From assembly GCA_913060675.1 (NCBI GenBank), contig CAJXUS010000010.1, positions 1 to 64,000 of the forward strand: a stretch of 64,000 nucleotides of DNA, given 5' to 3'. Position numbers and translations under genes: made by a program. Positions within the stretch are counted from its first letter, which is position 1. Each line of letters starts with the position of its first letter. Below, piece by piece: positions 1-6,553 of this stretch. This DNA comes from an uncultured Rhodospirillales bacterium. GTDB taxonomy: Bacteria > Pseudomonadota > Alphaproteobacteria > Kiloniellales > Kiloniellaceae. The notes beneath the pieces are model-generated. The model saw only the letters and a list, made by a program, of their open reading frames with translations. It was not told the origin of the DNA and did no database searches.

Positions 1-43
1 ACTATCCTCTTCGTCGGCAGCGTCAGATGTGTATAAGAGACAG
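1..43 (+). other. Illumina Nextera adapter with i5 index (artefact)
   Basis: Bases 11-24 are the Nextera read-1 overhang TCGTCGGCAGCGTC and bases 25-43 are the 19-bp Tn5 mosaic end ending in AGACAG. Bases 3-10, TATCCTCT, match the index known as N503/S503, and bases 1-2 (AC) fit the end of the P5 arm. This is library sequence left on the contig, not genome. It cuts the gene at 44-347. Confidence 0.97.
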
Positions 44-347
44 CTTTTAAAGTAAGGGGTCTGTCATGGTCTGCCTGTTGGGCATGTTCTGTCAATCGGG
101 AACTTTTACACCCGGACGTGCTCAGAATTGCGAGTTTCGCGGGCAGTTCTTCCGCTGCCAGGTCCAAGGCGGCACGGTCCCAGCGGGCTTGTGCGCCTTG
201 CCTTTTAGCTGGCTTGGGCCATAGACCCATTTCCATTTCTTCCGCGAAGGCAGTATCGGTTACACGAAGATAGGCGCACACTTCATTTTTATAAAGGAAG
301 CGCGGCCAGGTCGGAAGGTCCGACAAGGGCATTAATTTGGCGCTCAT
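44..347 (-). CDS. Excisionase/AlpA-like DNA-binding protein, 3' end missing
   Basis: An open minus-strand frame of 101 codons starts at ATG 347 and runs into the adapter. The N-terminal part has a helix-turn-helix of the excisionase/MerR type: a FLYKNEVCAYLRV segment, then a turn and a GLWPKPAKR wing, then RWDRAALD. Proteins of this shape often sit directly upstream of a phage integrase and act in site choice or excision. The ATG overlaps the stop of the preceding gene (ATGA), so the two are translationally coupled. An integrase is inferred just beyond the contig edge but is not seen. Function is inferred from fold and position only. Confidence 0.6.
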
Positions 348-724
348 TTGGGGGCCTCTTTCTGGGTTTGCTCCACCACGTTACGCATGGCCTTTCTTTT
401 CCATTCTGGCCAGTTTTCTACTTCATTTGATGCAAGGGTTAGAATGCCTTTAAGATTAGTTATGTCGGGGTCTAAATGTGATTTGACCAGGGTTAAATTT
501 TCTTCAGGGATTTCATCACACCCGCCTTTATCATCGTTATTTTCAATCACGCCATAAGTGATTTTCTCCCGATTATAACCTCGATGCCAACGTGGAAATT
601 CGACCTTAACAACGATTAAATTTTGCAAGCTTTCGTCTTGCCAATCCTGGGTCCAATCACCGTCACAGTTATCCACCACCCTTACAACATCACCCAAATT
701 AAATTTATTTACTAAATCTGTCAT
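344..724 (-). CDS. Hypothetical phage protein, 126 aa
   Basis: Not recognised. I chose ATG 724 because it overlaps the stop of the 29-aa gene upstream (ATGA coupling); a start 12 bases earlier is possible. The N-terminal 70 residues (GDVVRVVDN followed by alternating hydrophobic strands) look like a small beta-barrel, and the C-terminus is charged and helical. It is part of the leftward early operon, between SSB and the excisionase-like gene. Confidence 0.6.
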   Translation of the reverse strand: MTDLVNKFNLGDVVRVVDNCDGDWTQDWQDESLQNLIVVKVEFPRWHRGYNREKITYGVIENNDDKGGCDEIPEENLTLVKSHLDPDITNLKGILTLASNEVENWPEWKRKAMRNVVEQTQKEAPK

Positions 725-810
725 TGCATGACCCAATCTAAGGCACGGGTTGCGGCGACCAGGAAGGCGGCGGCGGCAAAGAGTTGATAATTGATTGCGG
801 TTTTAGTCAT
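721..810 (-). CDS. 29-aa predicted membrane microprotein
   Basis: A 29-residue frame beginning MTKTAINYQLFAAAAFLVAA with one hydrophobic helix (about residues 9-20). Its ATG lies within the end of the preceding 49-aa gene and its stop overlaps the start of the next (ATGA). The tight coupling on both sides is the main argument that it is translated. Function unknown. Confidence 0.45.
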   Translation of the reverse strand: MTKTAINYQLFAAAAFLVAATRALDWVMQ

Positions 811-952
811 GGGGGGTGTCTTCCTTCATGGCTTCTCGCTTCGCTTTCAGGCGAGCTATTACCGCGTTTTCTGCTGCGTAAATCCCAGCAATGCGGATTT
901 CTTCTAATAACTCTGCCCCTTCTAATGGGCGCTTTGTTTCGGGATTTGTCAT
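803..952 (-). CDS. Hypothetical phage protein, 49 aa
   Basis: A short, mostly helical charged protein (MTNPETKRPLEGAELLEEIR at the N-terminus). Its ATG at 952 overlaps the stop codon of the 110-aa gene upstream as ATGA, and its end overlaps the start of the 29-aa microprotein. Unrecognised. Support is the coupling and phage-like codon use. Confidence 0.5.
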   Translation of the reverse strand: MTNPETKRPLEGAELLEEIRIAGIYAAENAVIARLKAKREAMKEDTPHD

Positions 953-1281
953 TGTGCGGCCTTTTCCGCTCGTGCCCTTTTTAATGCTCCAAGGTTCTTT
1001 TCCCTGTTACTCAATTCTTCGCGTATCCATGCGGATGCGCGTTTCATTCCAGGGTGCTCAATTTCGGTTCGGTGGGCATAATCAAAATTAATATTCAATT
1101 TACTTAGCGCGATAATCTCACCGGCAATTCTTTCAATTTCGAATGCTTGGCCCAAATCGCATAACTGGCTTATTTTCTCGTTATCCTCTACGGCAGTGAG
1201 TTGAGCTTGACACAGGGAAGCGCGACGGGGCAGTGGAGAGCAGTTTGGTACTTCAATGGTGTTTGAAACTTTATCAGTCAT
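949..1281 (-). CDS. Hypothetical phage protein, 110 aa
   Basis: Not recognised. The middle (residues 30-65) and C-terminus are predicted alpha-helical and highly charged, ending in a lysine/arginine/alanine-rich helix. It starts 3 nt after the stop of the 50-aa membrane peptide and overlaps the next gene, so it belongs to the leftward early operon. Confidence 0.6.
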   Translation of the reverse strand: MTDKVSNTIEVPNCSPLPRRASLCQAQLTAVEDNEKISQLCDLGQAFEIERIAGEIIALSKLNINFDYAHRTEIEHPGMKRASAWIREELSNREKNLGALKRARAEKAAQ

Positions 1282-1283
1282 GA

Positions 1284-1436
1284 TTATCTTCTCTTTGGTG
1301 ATGGAATTGGCCCTGGTCGGTTATCCGCGCATTTCGGACTTACTGTCCGGGTGTCGGTGCCCTTTGTTGATAAGGACACCCGACCCACCGCGACACCAAC
1401 CAGGATTAACAAGGCAATATCGAAGATATTTTCCAT
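1284..1436 (-). CDS. 50-aa single-span membrane peptide
   Basis: ATG 1436 opens a 50-codon frame, 4 nt after the stop of ssb. Residues 4-20 (IFDIALLILVGVAVGRV) form a hydrophobic helix, followed by a polar basic tail ending PKRR. Unrecognised; it resembles the small membrane peptides common in phage early operons. The fit between two neighbouring genes supports it. Confidence 0.45.
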   Translation of the reverse strand: MENIFDIALLILVGVAVGRVSLSTKGTDTRTVSPKCADNRPGPIPSPKRR

Positions 1437-1439
1437 GTC

Positions 1440-1913
1440 TTAGAACGGGATTTCGTCGTCCAGGTCGCTCATGTTCGGCGGGGGTCCGTCGTCACCTGGC
1501 AAGCCACCAGAAGAAGTTCCATAGTCGTCTGGGCCACCAACCGGTGGCGGGCCGCCGTTGGTTTTGCCATCCAGCATGGTCAGGACACCGTCAAAGGCAG
1601 CCAGAACCACTTCGGTGGTGTATTTTTCTACTCCGTTGTTATCGGTCCACTTTCGGGTCTGTAATTTCCCCTCCAGGTAAACTTTGGAGCCTTTGTGTAA
1701 GTATTGTTGCGCAATACCGACCAGGTGTTTATTGAAAATTACCACCCGATGCCATTCGGTGATTTCCTTCTTTTCACCTGAATTTTTGTCCTTCCAGCTT
1801 TCACTGGTGGCAATATTAAGGTTAGCCACCTGGTTGCCGTTTTGCATGGAACGGACTTCCACGTCGCGGCCCAGGTTGCCAATAATGGTTACTTTGTTAA
1901 GTGATCCAGCCAT
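1440..1913 (-). CDS. ssb: Single-stranded DNA-binding protein
   Basis: 157 residues, the usual SSB length. Residues 4-110 are the OB fold, with the family's NKVTIIGNLGRDVEVR opening and the WHRVVIFNK and KVYLEGKLQTRKW strands. A glycine/proline-rich linker (about 116-150) leads to the acidic tip DDEIPF, the known docking peptide for partner replication proteins. It coats single-stranded DNA during phage replication. It is encoded together with a sliding clamp and GapR-like gene in the leftward operon, so it is a phage copy and not the host ssb. Confidence 0.95.
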   Translation of the reverse strand: MAGSLNKVTIIGNLGRDVEVRSMQNGNQVANLNIATSESWKDKNSGEKKEITEWHRVVIFNKHLVGIAQQYLHKGSKVYLEGKLQTRKWTDNNGVEKYTTEVVLAAFDGVLTMLDGKTNGGPPPVGGPDDYGTSSGGLPGDDGPPPNMSDLDDEIPF

Positions 1914-1916
1914 GAT

Positions 1917-2276
1917 TTAATCCATTCCTACGGCATGTTTATAAACGTCGATAAGTTCTTCACGCTCTAGGCGCGCTTGGGTTTCCATCTTCCGAAGGGC
2001 GATAACAGCCCGCATTATGGGAACGTCAAATCCAAGGCTCTTAGCTTCTGAAAATATCTCGTTGATATCTTCACCAATGGCCTTTCTTTCTTCTTCCAAA
2101 CGCTCCACTCGTTCAAAGAACCCCCGTAAACGGTCAGCGGTAACGCCAATGATTGCACCAGGTCCGGCGGCGGCTAATTCTTCAGCGGCGGCGGCGGTGT
2201 CGGGCCTTACTTCCTCAGGATCAAAAGCCTCAACCTGGTCCGGGTGGTGTTGGGTGGGTAATGAATTTTCGCTCAA
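1917..2276 (-). CDS. GapR-like (DUF2312) DNA-binding protein
   Basis: Residues 45-119 match the GapR/DUF2312 domain: LRGFFERVERLEEERKAI, then DINEIFSEAKSLGFD and the RKMETQARLEREEL helix. GapR of Caulobacter is known to bind overtwisted DNA ahead of forks and to help topoisomerases. I place the start at TTG 2276: an AGGAG sits 8 nt upstream and the clamp gene ends just before it. A GTG at 2315 would add 13 residues inside the clamp gene. A poorly conserved alanine-rich N-terminus precedes the domain. Likely supports phage DNA replication or packaging; role inferred. Confidence 0.85.
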   Translation of the reverse strand: MSENSLPTQHHPDQVEAFDPEEVRPDTAAAAEELAAAGPGAIIGVTADRLRGFFERVERLEEERKAIGEDINEIFSEAKSLGFDVPIMRAVIALRKMETQARLEREELIDVYKHAVGMD

Positions 2277-2287
2277 GTGTTTAACTC

Positions 2288-3472
2288 CTAAACTCTCATT
2301 GGCATGGTGACGCACGTAAAACCGGGGTCCTGGTTATCCAGGCCCTTAAACACGATTGGACTGTGGCGGGCGTCTTCACCGAAGCCGGGCATCATGCAAA
2401 TGCCTTCGGCGTCTATGTTTTTGATTGCATCCAGGGCCAGACGACCGTTAATGCCAAAGGCCGGTATATCTTCCTTAGAAAGCGCGGGGATACGGGTGTG
2501 GATATCGCCTATTTTTTCGGACCGGTGCTTTATGTCCATGCCGGTGCCGTCCGCGTGAATTTCTAAAGCCGGGAATTTCAACTTTACTGCCTGGGCCACC
2601 TTGCTGAAGGCCTTTAAAGCGCGGGTGGTTCGGGTTTTATCCAAAGATATCTGGGTCAGGCCCGCTTCATTTGGAATGACCCTTTTATAATCCGGGTAGG
2701 TGCCATCTATCAGCTTGGTGGTGATGGTGACTTCATCGGCCACAAAGAGCCTGAAATATTCCGCGCCACCCTCTTTGGACGCCAGACAATAACTGACCGT
2801 GGCATTACTACCCTGGGTGGGAAGACACGCCAGAATGGGCGCAACGGCGGAACGCGGAAGGATAAAAGGTTCAAACTCAGACGCCGCTTTGAAGGTGCCG
2901 CCGAGGTCGCTTTTATAAGTAGCCATGCGGTGGCCATCGGTGGCCACGGTGACCAGGTTATCTTCTTCACCATGGAAGTAAATTCCATTGAGGTAGTATC
3001 TTGTTTCTTCCGTCGATATGGCAAACATTACTTTATTGATATGCGTGGCCAGGTCACCGGCTGAATGACCTATGACAACCTGTTCTTTCGGGTCGGGCGG
3101 GTAGGGTAAATCGCCAAGCGGGAAGACCTCCAAAGAAACCACAATTTCAAAGTCATGGGTCGGAACCGTGGCTTCTACCTTGCCGTCACTATCTCCAAAG
3201 CCCAAAAGATTTATGGTTTTATCTTCGCCGCAATCATCAAGCAAAGCCATCAAGGGTGCGGGGTTAAACACCCGGTTGCCTGGGCTTCTAACGTCGGCCT
3301 CTATGGTCTGTTCAATCCACATATCCATATTAGTGGCAGAAAGAACAATCTGGCCTTTTAACGATCTTATTCTAATACAATTCAATACCGGAATTGTATT
3401 GCGCTTTTCTATGGCCATGGTGCAATTTTTCAGCGCCTTTTTAAGGACTTTGGCGTCAATATTGATATTCAT
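2288..3472 (-). CDS. dnaN: Phage-encoded DNA polymerase III beta subunit (sliding clamp)
   Basis: 394 residues, slightly above the usual 366-380. Typical beta-clamp segments are visible: TRYYLNGIYF, TVATDGHRMA, LIDGTYPDYKRVIP and the C-terminal TMPMRV, matching the family's MPMRL end. The clamp tethers the replicative polymerase to DNA. Cellular dnaN genes sit by dnaA/recF; here it lies in a phage operon between an HD hydrolase and gapR-like and ssb genes. Start ATG 3472 follows AAGGAGAAGAAA. A phage-borne clamp suggests recruitment of the host polymerase to phage forks (inference). Confidence 0.9.
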   Translation of the reverse strand: MNINIDAKVLKKALKNCTMAIEKRNTIPVLNCIRIRSLKGQIVLSATNMDMWIEQTIEADVRSPGNRVFNPAPLMALLDDCGEDKTINLLGFGDSDGKVEATVPTHDFEIVVSLEVFPLGDLPYPPDPKEQVVIGHSAGDLATHINKVMFAISTEETRYYLNGIYFHGEEDNLVTVATDGHRMATYKSDLGGTFKAASEFEPFILPRSAVAPILACLPTQGSNATVSYCLASKEGGAEYFRLFVADEVTITTKLIDGTYPDYKRVIPNEAGLTQISLDKTRTTRALKAFSKVAQAVKLKFPALEIHADGTGMDIKHRSEKIGDIHTRIPALSKEDIPAFGINGRLALDAIKNIDAEGICMMPGFGEDARHSPIVFKGLDNQDPGFTCVTMPMRV

Positions 3473-3486
3473 TTTCTTCTCCTTGC

Positions 3487-4080
3487 TTAGCCAAACAATT
3501 CATTGAATTGCGTGTGGTTGTTAGCCTTTGCCTGGCCGCCGATAAGCAAGTCAAACTTAGCCATAAACAGTTCGGCGGCGCGGTCTTCAGGCAATGGTTT
3601 GATTACTTTTTTCAGGGGTCGATATGATCCTGGCCAGGCCGGAGTTGGGGCCAGTAGGTCCCGCTTTTCAGTAGCCAAAAGAACCATGTCGGCACATTTG
3701 ATTTGCTGCTTTTGGGTCTTGGTCAGCGGCCAGGCTAGGCCCGCCTTTTCGTGGATACGTTCGTCCCAAATACCCGCCAGGTAAGCCAGACCAGCACTAC
3801 CATTTGGGTTTACCTGGTCCAGTGCCCGTTTAACGGGTGACGTGGTGTCGCCTATGAAGGCTTCGTGGGCGTCGTGTAACAGGCCATAGGCTTGCAATTC
3901 TGGCGGCAAACAATCCGCAACCAGAACACTATGCTGGGCGACTGAATAAAAACTGGTGGTGTGGCCGCTGAAGCGGCAAAGCTTGGCAAGGGAAAAAGCA
4001 ATATCTCGAAAGTTGATATCATGTTCCCTAGGCCTTAACAGGTTGATATCCTGGCCGCTATGGGTCTGAATAATGGGCAT
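3487..4080 (-). CDS. HD-domain phosphohydrolase (YfbR-like)
   Basis: 197 residues. The metal-binding HD signature is clear: FYSVAQHSVLVA (first His), LLHDAHEAFIGD (HD pair) and a later CADMVLLATEK helix with the last Asp. This is the HD family containing YfbR-type 5'-nucleotidases and phage phosphohydrolases. A role in nucleotide pool control during phage replication is likely but the substrate cannot be read. No PurZ-like gene accompanies it in the window, so a DatZ-like role in base replacement has no support. Same operon as the clamp, 14 nt apart. Confidence 0.8.
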   Translation of the reverse strand: MPIIQTHSGQDINLLRPREHDINFRDIAFSLAKLCRFSGHTTSFYSVAQHSVLVADCLPPELQAYGLLHDAHEAFIGDTTSPVKRALDQVNPNGSAGLAYLAGIWDERIHEKAGLAWPLTKTQKQQIKCADMVLLATEKRDLLAPTPAWPGSYRPLKKVIKPLPEDRAAELFMAKFDLLIGGQAKANNHTQFNELFG

Positions 4081-4094
4081 GTTTAATTAAGCTC

Positions 4095-4322
4095 CTACGC
4101 TTTGACCGGCGGCTTGATGCTGCCCGTTTCGATACCTTGCAAAAGTTGAGTGTGGAGATTTTCTATTGTCTTCAGGCCGCCGTCGTCTTTGCCGCCCATT
4201 TCACTGGTCCACTGGCCACCGGGGCCAATTGAAAAGATCATGACGCCGCGTTGGCGGGTGTGTTTTAGCAACCAGCAAACAGCGATTTTCAACGCTCTGT
4301 CTGTGAGGGTGCGCGCACTCAT
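4095..4322 (-). CDS. Hypothetical phage protein, 75 aa
   Basis: ATG 4322 overlaps the stop of the 58-aa membrane protein (ATGA). The sequence starts MSARTLTDRALKIAVCWLLK, with an amphipathic first helix and a polar C-terminus ending IKPPVKA. Unrecognised. A longer frame reaching back to 4424 exists but would overlap the whole preceding gene, so I prefer the coupled start. Confidence 0.5.
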   Translation of the reverse strand: MSARTLTDRALKIAVCWLLKHTRQRGVMIFSIGPGGQWTSEMGGKDDGGLKTIENLHTQLLQGIETGSIKPPVKA

Positions 4323-4495
4323 ACCGGGCCACCCAAGACTTTGTAGACCACATATACTTCCAGGGCCTTCCAGGCGAGAACTCCAAGACAAGTCCCAATG
4401 AATATGGCGGGGAACCGGGAACACGCCTTGGCCCAGGCCAGACGGCGACGGGTGGCGGTGGTGGGGTAAAAAGTCAGGGTAATAGGTTGGTGCAT
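4319..4495 (-). CDS. 58-aa predicted membrane protein, first gene of the leftward operon
   Basis: A 58-codon frame from ATG 4495 to TGA 4319. Residues 28-43 (PAIFIGTCLGVLAWKAL) form a hydrophobic helix after a positively charged N-terminal part. It is the first gene after the operator/promoter region at 4.5 kb and its stop is coupled to the next gene. Unrecognised. Confidence 0.5.
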   Translation of the reverse strand: MHQPITLTFYPTTATRRRLAWAKACSRFPAIFIGTCLGVLAWKALEVYVVYKVLGGPV

Positions 4496-4525
4496 TTCTT
4501 GACCCTCAGTTGTTCACTGAAAGTA

Positions 4526-4554
4526 AGATGACAAATAGGCATGCCGCTTGTCAA
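4526..4554 (-). promoter_or_regulatory. Candidate pL promoter with operator
   Basis: On the minus strand, TTGACA (4549-4554) is followed after 17 nt by TCATCT (4526-4531), a weak -10. The spacer carries the operator word TGCCTATTTG. The cro-side promoter has the same plan (TTGACA, operator, -10), which supports reading this as the repressor-controlled leftward promoter. TGACAA at 4529-4534 and TTGTCA at 4548-4553 form an inverted repeat. Confidence 0.5.
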
Positions 4555-4557
4555 TAA

Positions 4558-4588
4558 AAAAGTGACAAATAGGTACTTTGTCACTTTT
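4558..4588. promoter_or_regulatory. 12-bp-arm palindrome containing an operator copy
   Basis: AAAAGTGACAAA (4558-4569) and TTTGTCACTTTT (4577-4588) are perfect inverted arms with a 7-nt centre. It includes ACAAATAGGTA (4565-4575), a copy of the operator word found in the cro region. It lies just upstream of the candidate pL. It may be a repressor site, or double as a hairpin between the leftward operon and the membrane-protein gene. Confidence 0.5.
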
Positions 4589-4659
4589 AAACCTTAATTA
4601 GGATGATAGAAAAGAAGGCAATTAAATGAGCATAAGGAGCAAAATATTAAAAAAGATAG

Positions 4660-5331
4660 CTAATCATGAGGGTTTCTATCCAATAAAGCCATCTCAACAA
4701 CAGCGGTGTGTAATTCTGGATGCCCTCCCTCCTTATGCTTAAGGATTTCCCTTTCCTTCCCAACCGCCATATTGGGAATACTATAGATAAATTCTTTTTG
4801 CTCTTGATTATTCATATTAGCTTTATCAAGTAATGCTTTTACTCTGATACTGGTAACCACAAGATAATTATCCCAATCTACCAATGCTTTCTGAATAGAG
4901 ATATGTAAGGTAATTGCTCTATATGCAAGAAAATACCCCCCACCAAATAAAAGAGAAGAAAGAATACTTACCTTGACTTCCGCGTCATCCACTGATGGAG
5001 ACTCTATATCCACACCGTTCGCAGTCATTACTATAAAGCCCATGACTATAGACCCGACAGCTGTAGCCCACGTCGGAATTAAGGTTAATTTCGACACCCT
5101 AAAGTAATTATCGTCATTTCGAAGGAGCCGTATTCTATCAAAATCTTCGATTACTTTGATAGCTTTAGCATGGGCAGCCTTTTCACTACGTCGCGCCCAT
5201 TTATCTGAAAGGTATTTTTTCCAAACGAAAATCATACATGCAAGAATAAAACCGCCAATTGTTACTATAACCGCCAGCCAATTTAATAAATTTGGTACAG
5301 CCCCGGTAAAAATACTTAGAACCCAGTCCAT
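4660..5331 (-). CDS. Membrane protein co-oriented with the repressor
   Basis: 223 residues, unrecognised. Hydrophobic helices at about 15-37 (LNWLAVIVTIGGFILACMIF), 85-105 and 122-140, with a basic stretch (KKYLSDKWARRSEK) after the first. The C-terminal 80 residues are soluble and charged. It lies 21 nt downstream of the repressor gene on the same strand, so it should be made in the lysogen. Base composition is AT-richer than the phage structural genes. In other temperate phages this slot holds exclusion genes (such as rex); that role here is inference from position. Confidence 0.65.
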   Translation of the reverse strand: MDWVLSIFTGAVPNLLNWLAVIVTIGGFILACMIFVWKKYLSDKWARRSEKAAHAKAIKVIEDFDRIRLLRNDDNYFRVSKLTLIPTWATAVGSIVMGFIVMTANGVDIESPSVDDAEVKVSILSSLLFGGGYFLAYRAITLHISIQKALVDWDNYLVVTSIRVKALLDKANMNNQEQKEFIYSIPNMAVGKEREILKHKEGGHPELHTAVVEMALLDRNPHD

Positions 5332-5352
5332 AATGAATTGCCTTACAAGAAA

Positions 5353-5949
5353 CTAAAGATCATTTACAACCTTAATAACACGACCAACTACTTCAGTCCC
5401 ATTTTTTGGGAAAATTGTCTTATGCACCGGATCATAACTTACCGGCTCCAGCCGTGCTGGCTCGGCATTATAGCGCTTAAAAGTAGTTTCATCCTCCAGA
5501 ATGACGACGTAATAGCAGCCGTCTATCAGGTCTTTATCAAGAGGATTTACCACAATATGGGAGTTGTCTGGGGCTATGGCGTTCATGGACGTACCGCGAA
5601 CCTTCAGGGCAAATAAGTGGGGATTGCTTGCATTTACAACCGGGACGCGCTCACAGTCACTTAAATCAAATTCAGGGATTGCCTCAGCAAAGGCCCCTGC
5701 CTGAACCCAAGATAAAACGGGGATTTCCGTAACTTTAGGGTCGGCAGAAGACTTAGTAATTAATGTATGAGGCTGAACACCAAGAGCACTTGCAAACAAC
5801 ATCATATTTTTTACGGATAGATTACGCTTTCCGTTTTCTAGCCTTGTAATATAAGTCGGAGACAGACCAGTAAGCTCTGAAAGCTTATCTGAAGTCATTC
5901 CCTTTTCCTTACGAATGACCCGTATGTAATTTATTACAGTATCGTTCAT
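5353..5949 (-). CDS. CI-like phage repressor (HTH + S24 autoprotease)
   Basis: 198 residues from ATG 5949 (a TTG at 5964 is possible). Residues 5-62 are an HTH_3 domain (SDKLSELTGLSPTYITRLENG). Residues 75-195 are a LexA/CI S24 domain with the Ala84-Gly85 cleavage pair (WVQAGAF), the catalytic Ser121 (GTSMNAI) and Lys158 (TTFKRY), all present. It should repress the early promoters through the shared operator word and self-cleave when RecA is activated, making the prophage SOS-inducible. It diverges from the cro-like gene across three operator copies. Confidence 0.92.
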   Translation of the reverse strand: MNDTVINYIRVIRKEKGMTSDKLSELTGLSPTYITRLENGKRNLSVKNMMLFASALGVQPHTLITKSSADPKVTEIPVLSWVQAGAFAEAIPEFDLSDCERVPVVNASNPHLFALKVRGTSMNAIAPDNSHIVVNPLDKDLIDGCYYVVILEDETTFKRYNAEPARLEPVSYDPVHKTIFPKNGTEVVGRVIKVVNDL

Positions 5950-5982
5950 TTCTCTATTTCCCAATCAACCCGGCCTTGATTA

Positions 5983-6053
5983 TGCCTATTTGGAATTTTT
6001 TATGATAGAGCCAAATAGTCATTTTTCCTTTGACACGAAAGATGACTATTTGG
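5983..6053. promoter_or_regulatory. Right operator region: three copies of the operator word
   Basis: TGCCTATTTGG (5983-5993), CCAAATAGTCA (6011-6021) and TGACTATTTGG (6043-6053) are copies of one word, consensus (C/A)CAAATAG(G/T)(C/T)A, in alternating orientation. Two more copies lie at 4531-4541 and 4565-4575 on the left side. This is the expected layout of repressor/Cro binding sites in a lambda-type switch. Confidence 0.75.
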
Positions 6054-6059
6054 TATGTT
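6030..6059 (+). promoter_or_regulatory. Candidate pR promoter
   Basis: TTGACA (6030-6035), an 18-nt spacer holding the third operator copy, and TATGTT (6054-6059) preceded by TGG, an extended -10. The predicted transcript would start around 6065-6067, on the ATG of the cro-like gene. Confidence 0.6.
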
Positions 6060-6064
6060 GCCTT

Positions 6065-6292
6065 ATGAAATTAAATATCTGGTTAATCAAAGAGAACAAA
6101 ACGGCGGAAGCCTTTGGGGCTGATATCGGTTTCACCGGCTCAGCTGTAACCCGTGTAATTACGGGAACCAGGCAAGCTGGCCCCAAACTTTTACAAGCAA
6201 TATTTGAAGGCACGGGCGGGGAAGTGACGCCAAACGACCTTTTCAAGTTTATGCCACCAGGCCAATGGGTCCTGGATAAAGAGGTCGATTAA
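6065..6292 (+). CDS. Cro-like regulator
   Basis: 75 residues from ATG 6065. Residues 10-35 form a helix-turn-helix (KTAEAFGADIGFTGSAVTRV), followed by GPKLLQAIFEGTGGEVTPNDLF, the usual pattern of Cro/YdaS-type DNA-binding proteins. It is divergent from the repressor across shared operators. There is no Shine-Dalgarno before the ATG and the -10 of the candidate promoter ends 5 nt upstream, so the mRNA may be leaderless. A longer frame from 5990 would translate through the operators and is less likely. Confidence 0.8.
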   Translation: MKLNIWLIKENKTAEAFGADIGFTGSAVTRVITGTRQAGPKLLQAIFEGTGGEVTPNDLFKFMPPGQWVLDKEVD

Positions 6293-6296
6293 CATG

Positions 6297-6455
6297 TCAT
6301 TGTCCTTCAAACGCTTTCAAAAGTTTACCCTGTTTCCTTGCCAAGCTACCCGCCGGGCTAGATGGCCAGGTCTTTGCCAAGGTATCCAGGCGTTTAACCA
6401 GGTCTTTATCAACGCTTTCCCCTTTGACCGGCGGGGGTGTCTTTTTGTCGGTCAT
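6297..6455 (-). CDS. 52-aa antisense-oriented small phage protein
   Basis: Minus-strand frame from ATG 6455, with GGGAG 4 nt upstream, to TGA 6297. It starts MTDKKTPPPVKGESVDKDLV and is basic and hydrophilic. Codon choice (GACCTGG, CGCCTGG) is like other phage genes. It is convergent with the cro-like gene (5-nt gap) inside an otherwise rightward region. Unrecognised. Confidence 0.45.
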   Translation of the reverse strand: MTDKKTPPPVKGESVDKDLVKRLDTLAKTWPSSPAGSLARKQGKLLKAFEGQ

Positions 6456-6478
6456 GTCTCCCAACTCCGCTTGACTTG

Positions 6479-6508
6479 CCAGGCCTTCATTTTGAAGGCC
6501 TGGCACCT
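6479..6508 (+). terminator. Hairpin between cro-like and CII-like genes (tR1-like)
   Basis: Perfect 11-bp arms CCAGGCCTTCA (6479-6489) and TGAAGGCCTGG (6493-6503) with a TTT loop, followed by CACCTTTTT. It fits an intrinsic terminator for transcripts leaving pR, in the place where lambda has tR1. It also lies upstream of the minus-strand 52-aa gene. Confidence 0.6.
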
Positions 6509-6553
6509 TTTTGCAATCGGGACTTTTGGGGCCAAATTCCGAAGGGTCGAAGA

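Noticed and set aside
3487..4080. DatZ-like dATP hydrolase of a base-modified phage genome
   Set aside because: Only the HD motif is shared; no PurZ or matching polymerase gene is present in the window.
5990..6064. N-terminal extension of the Cro-like protein
   Set aside because: It would translate through two operator copies and the promoter itself; ATG 6065 fits the conserved length.
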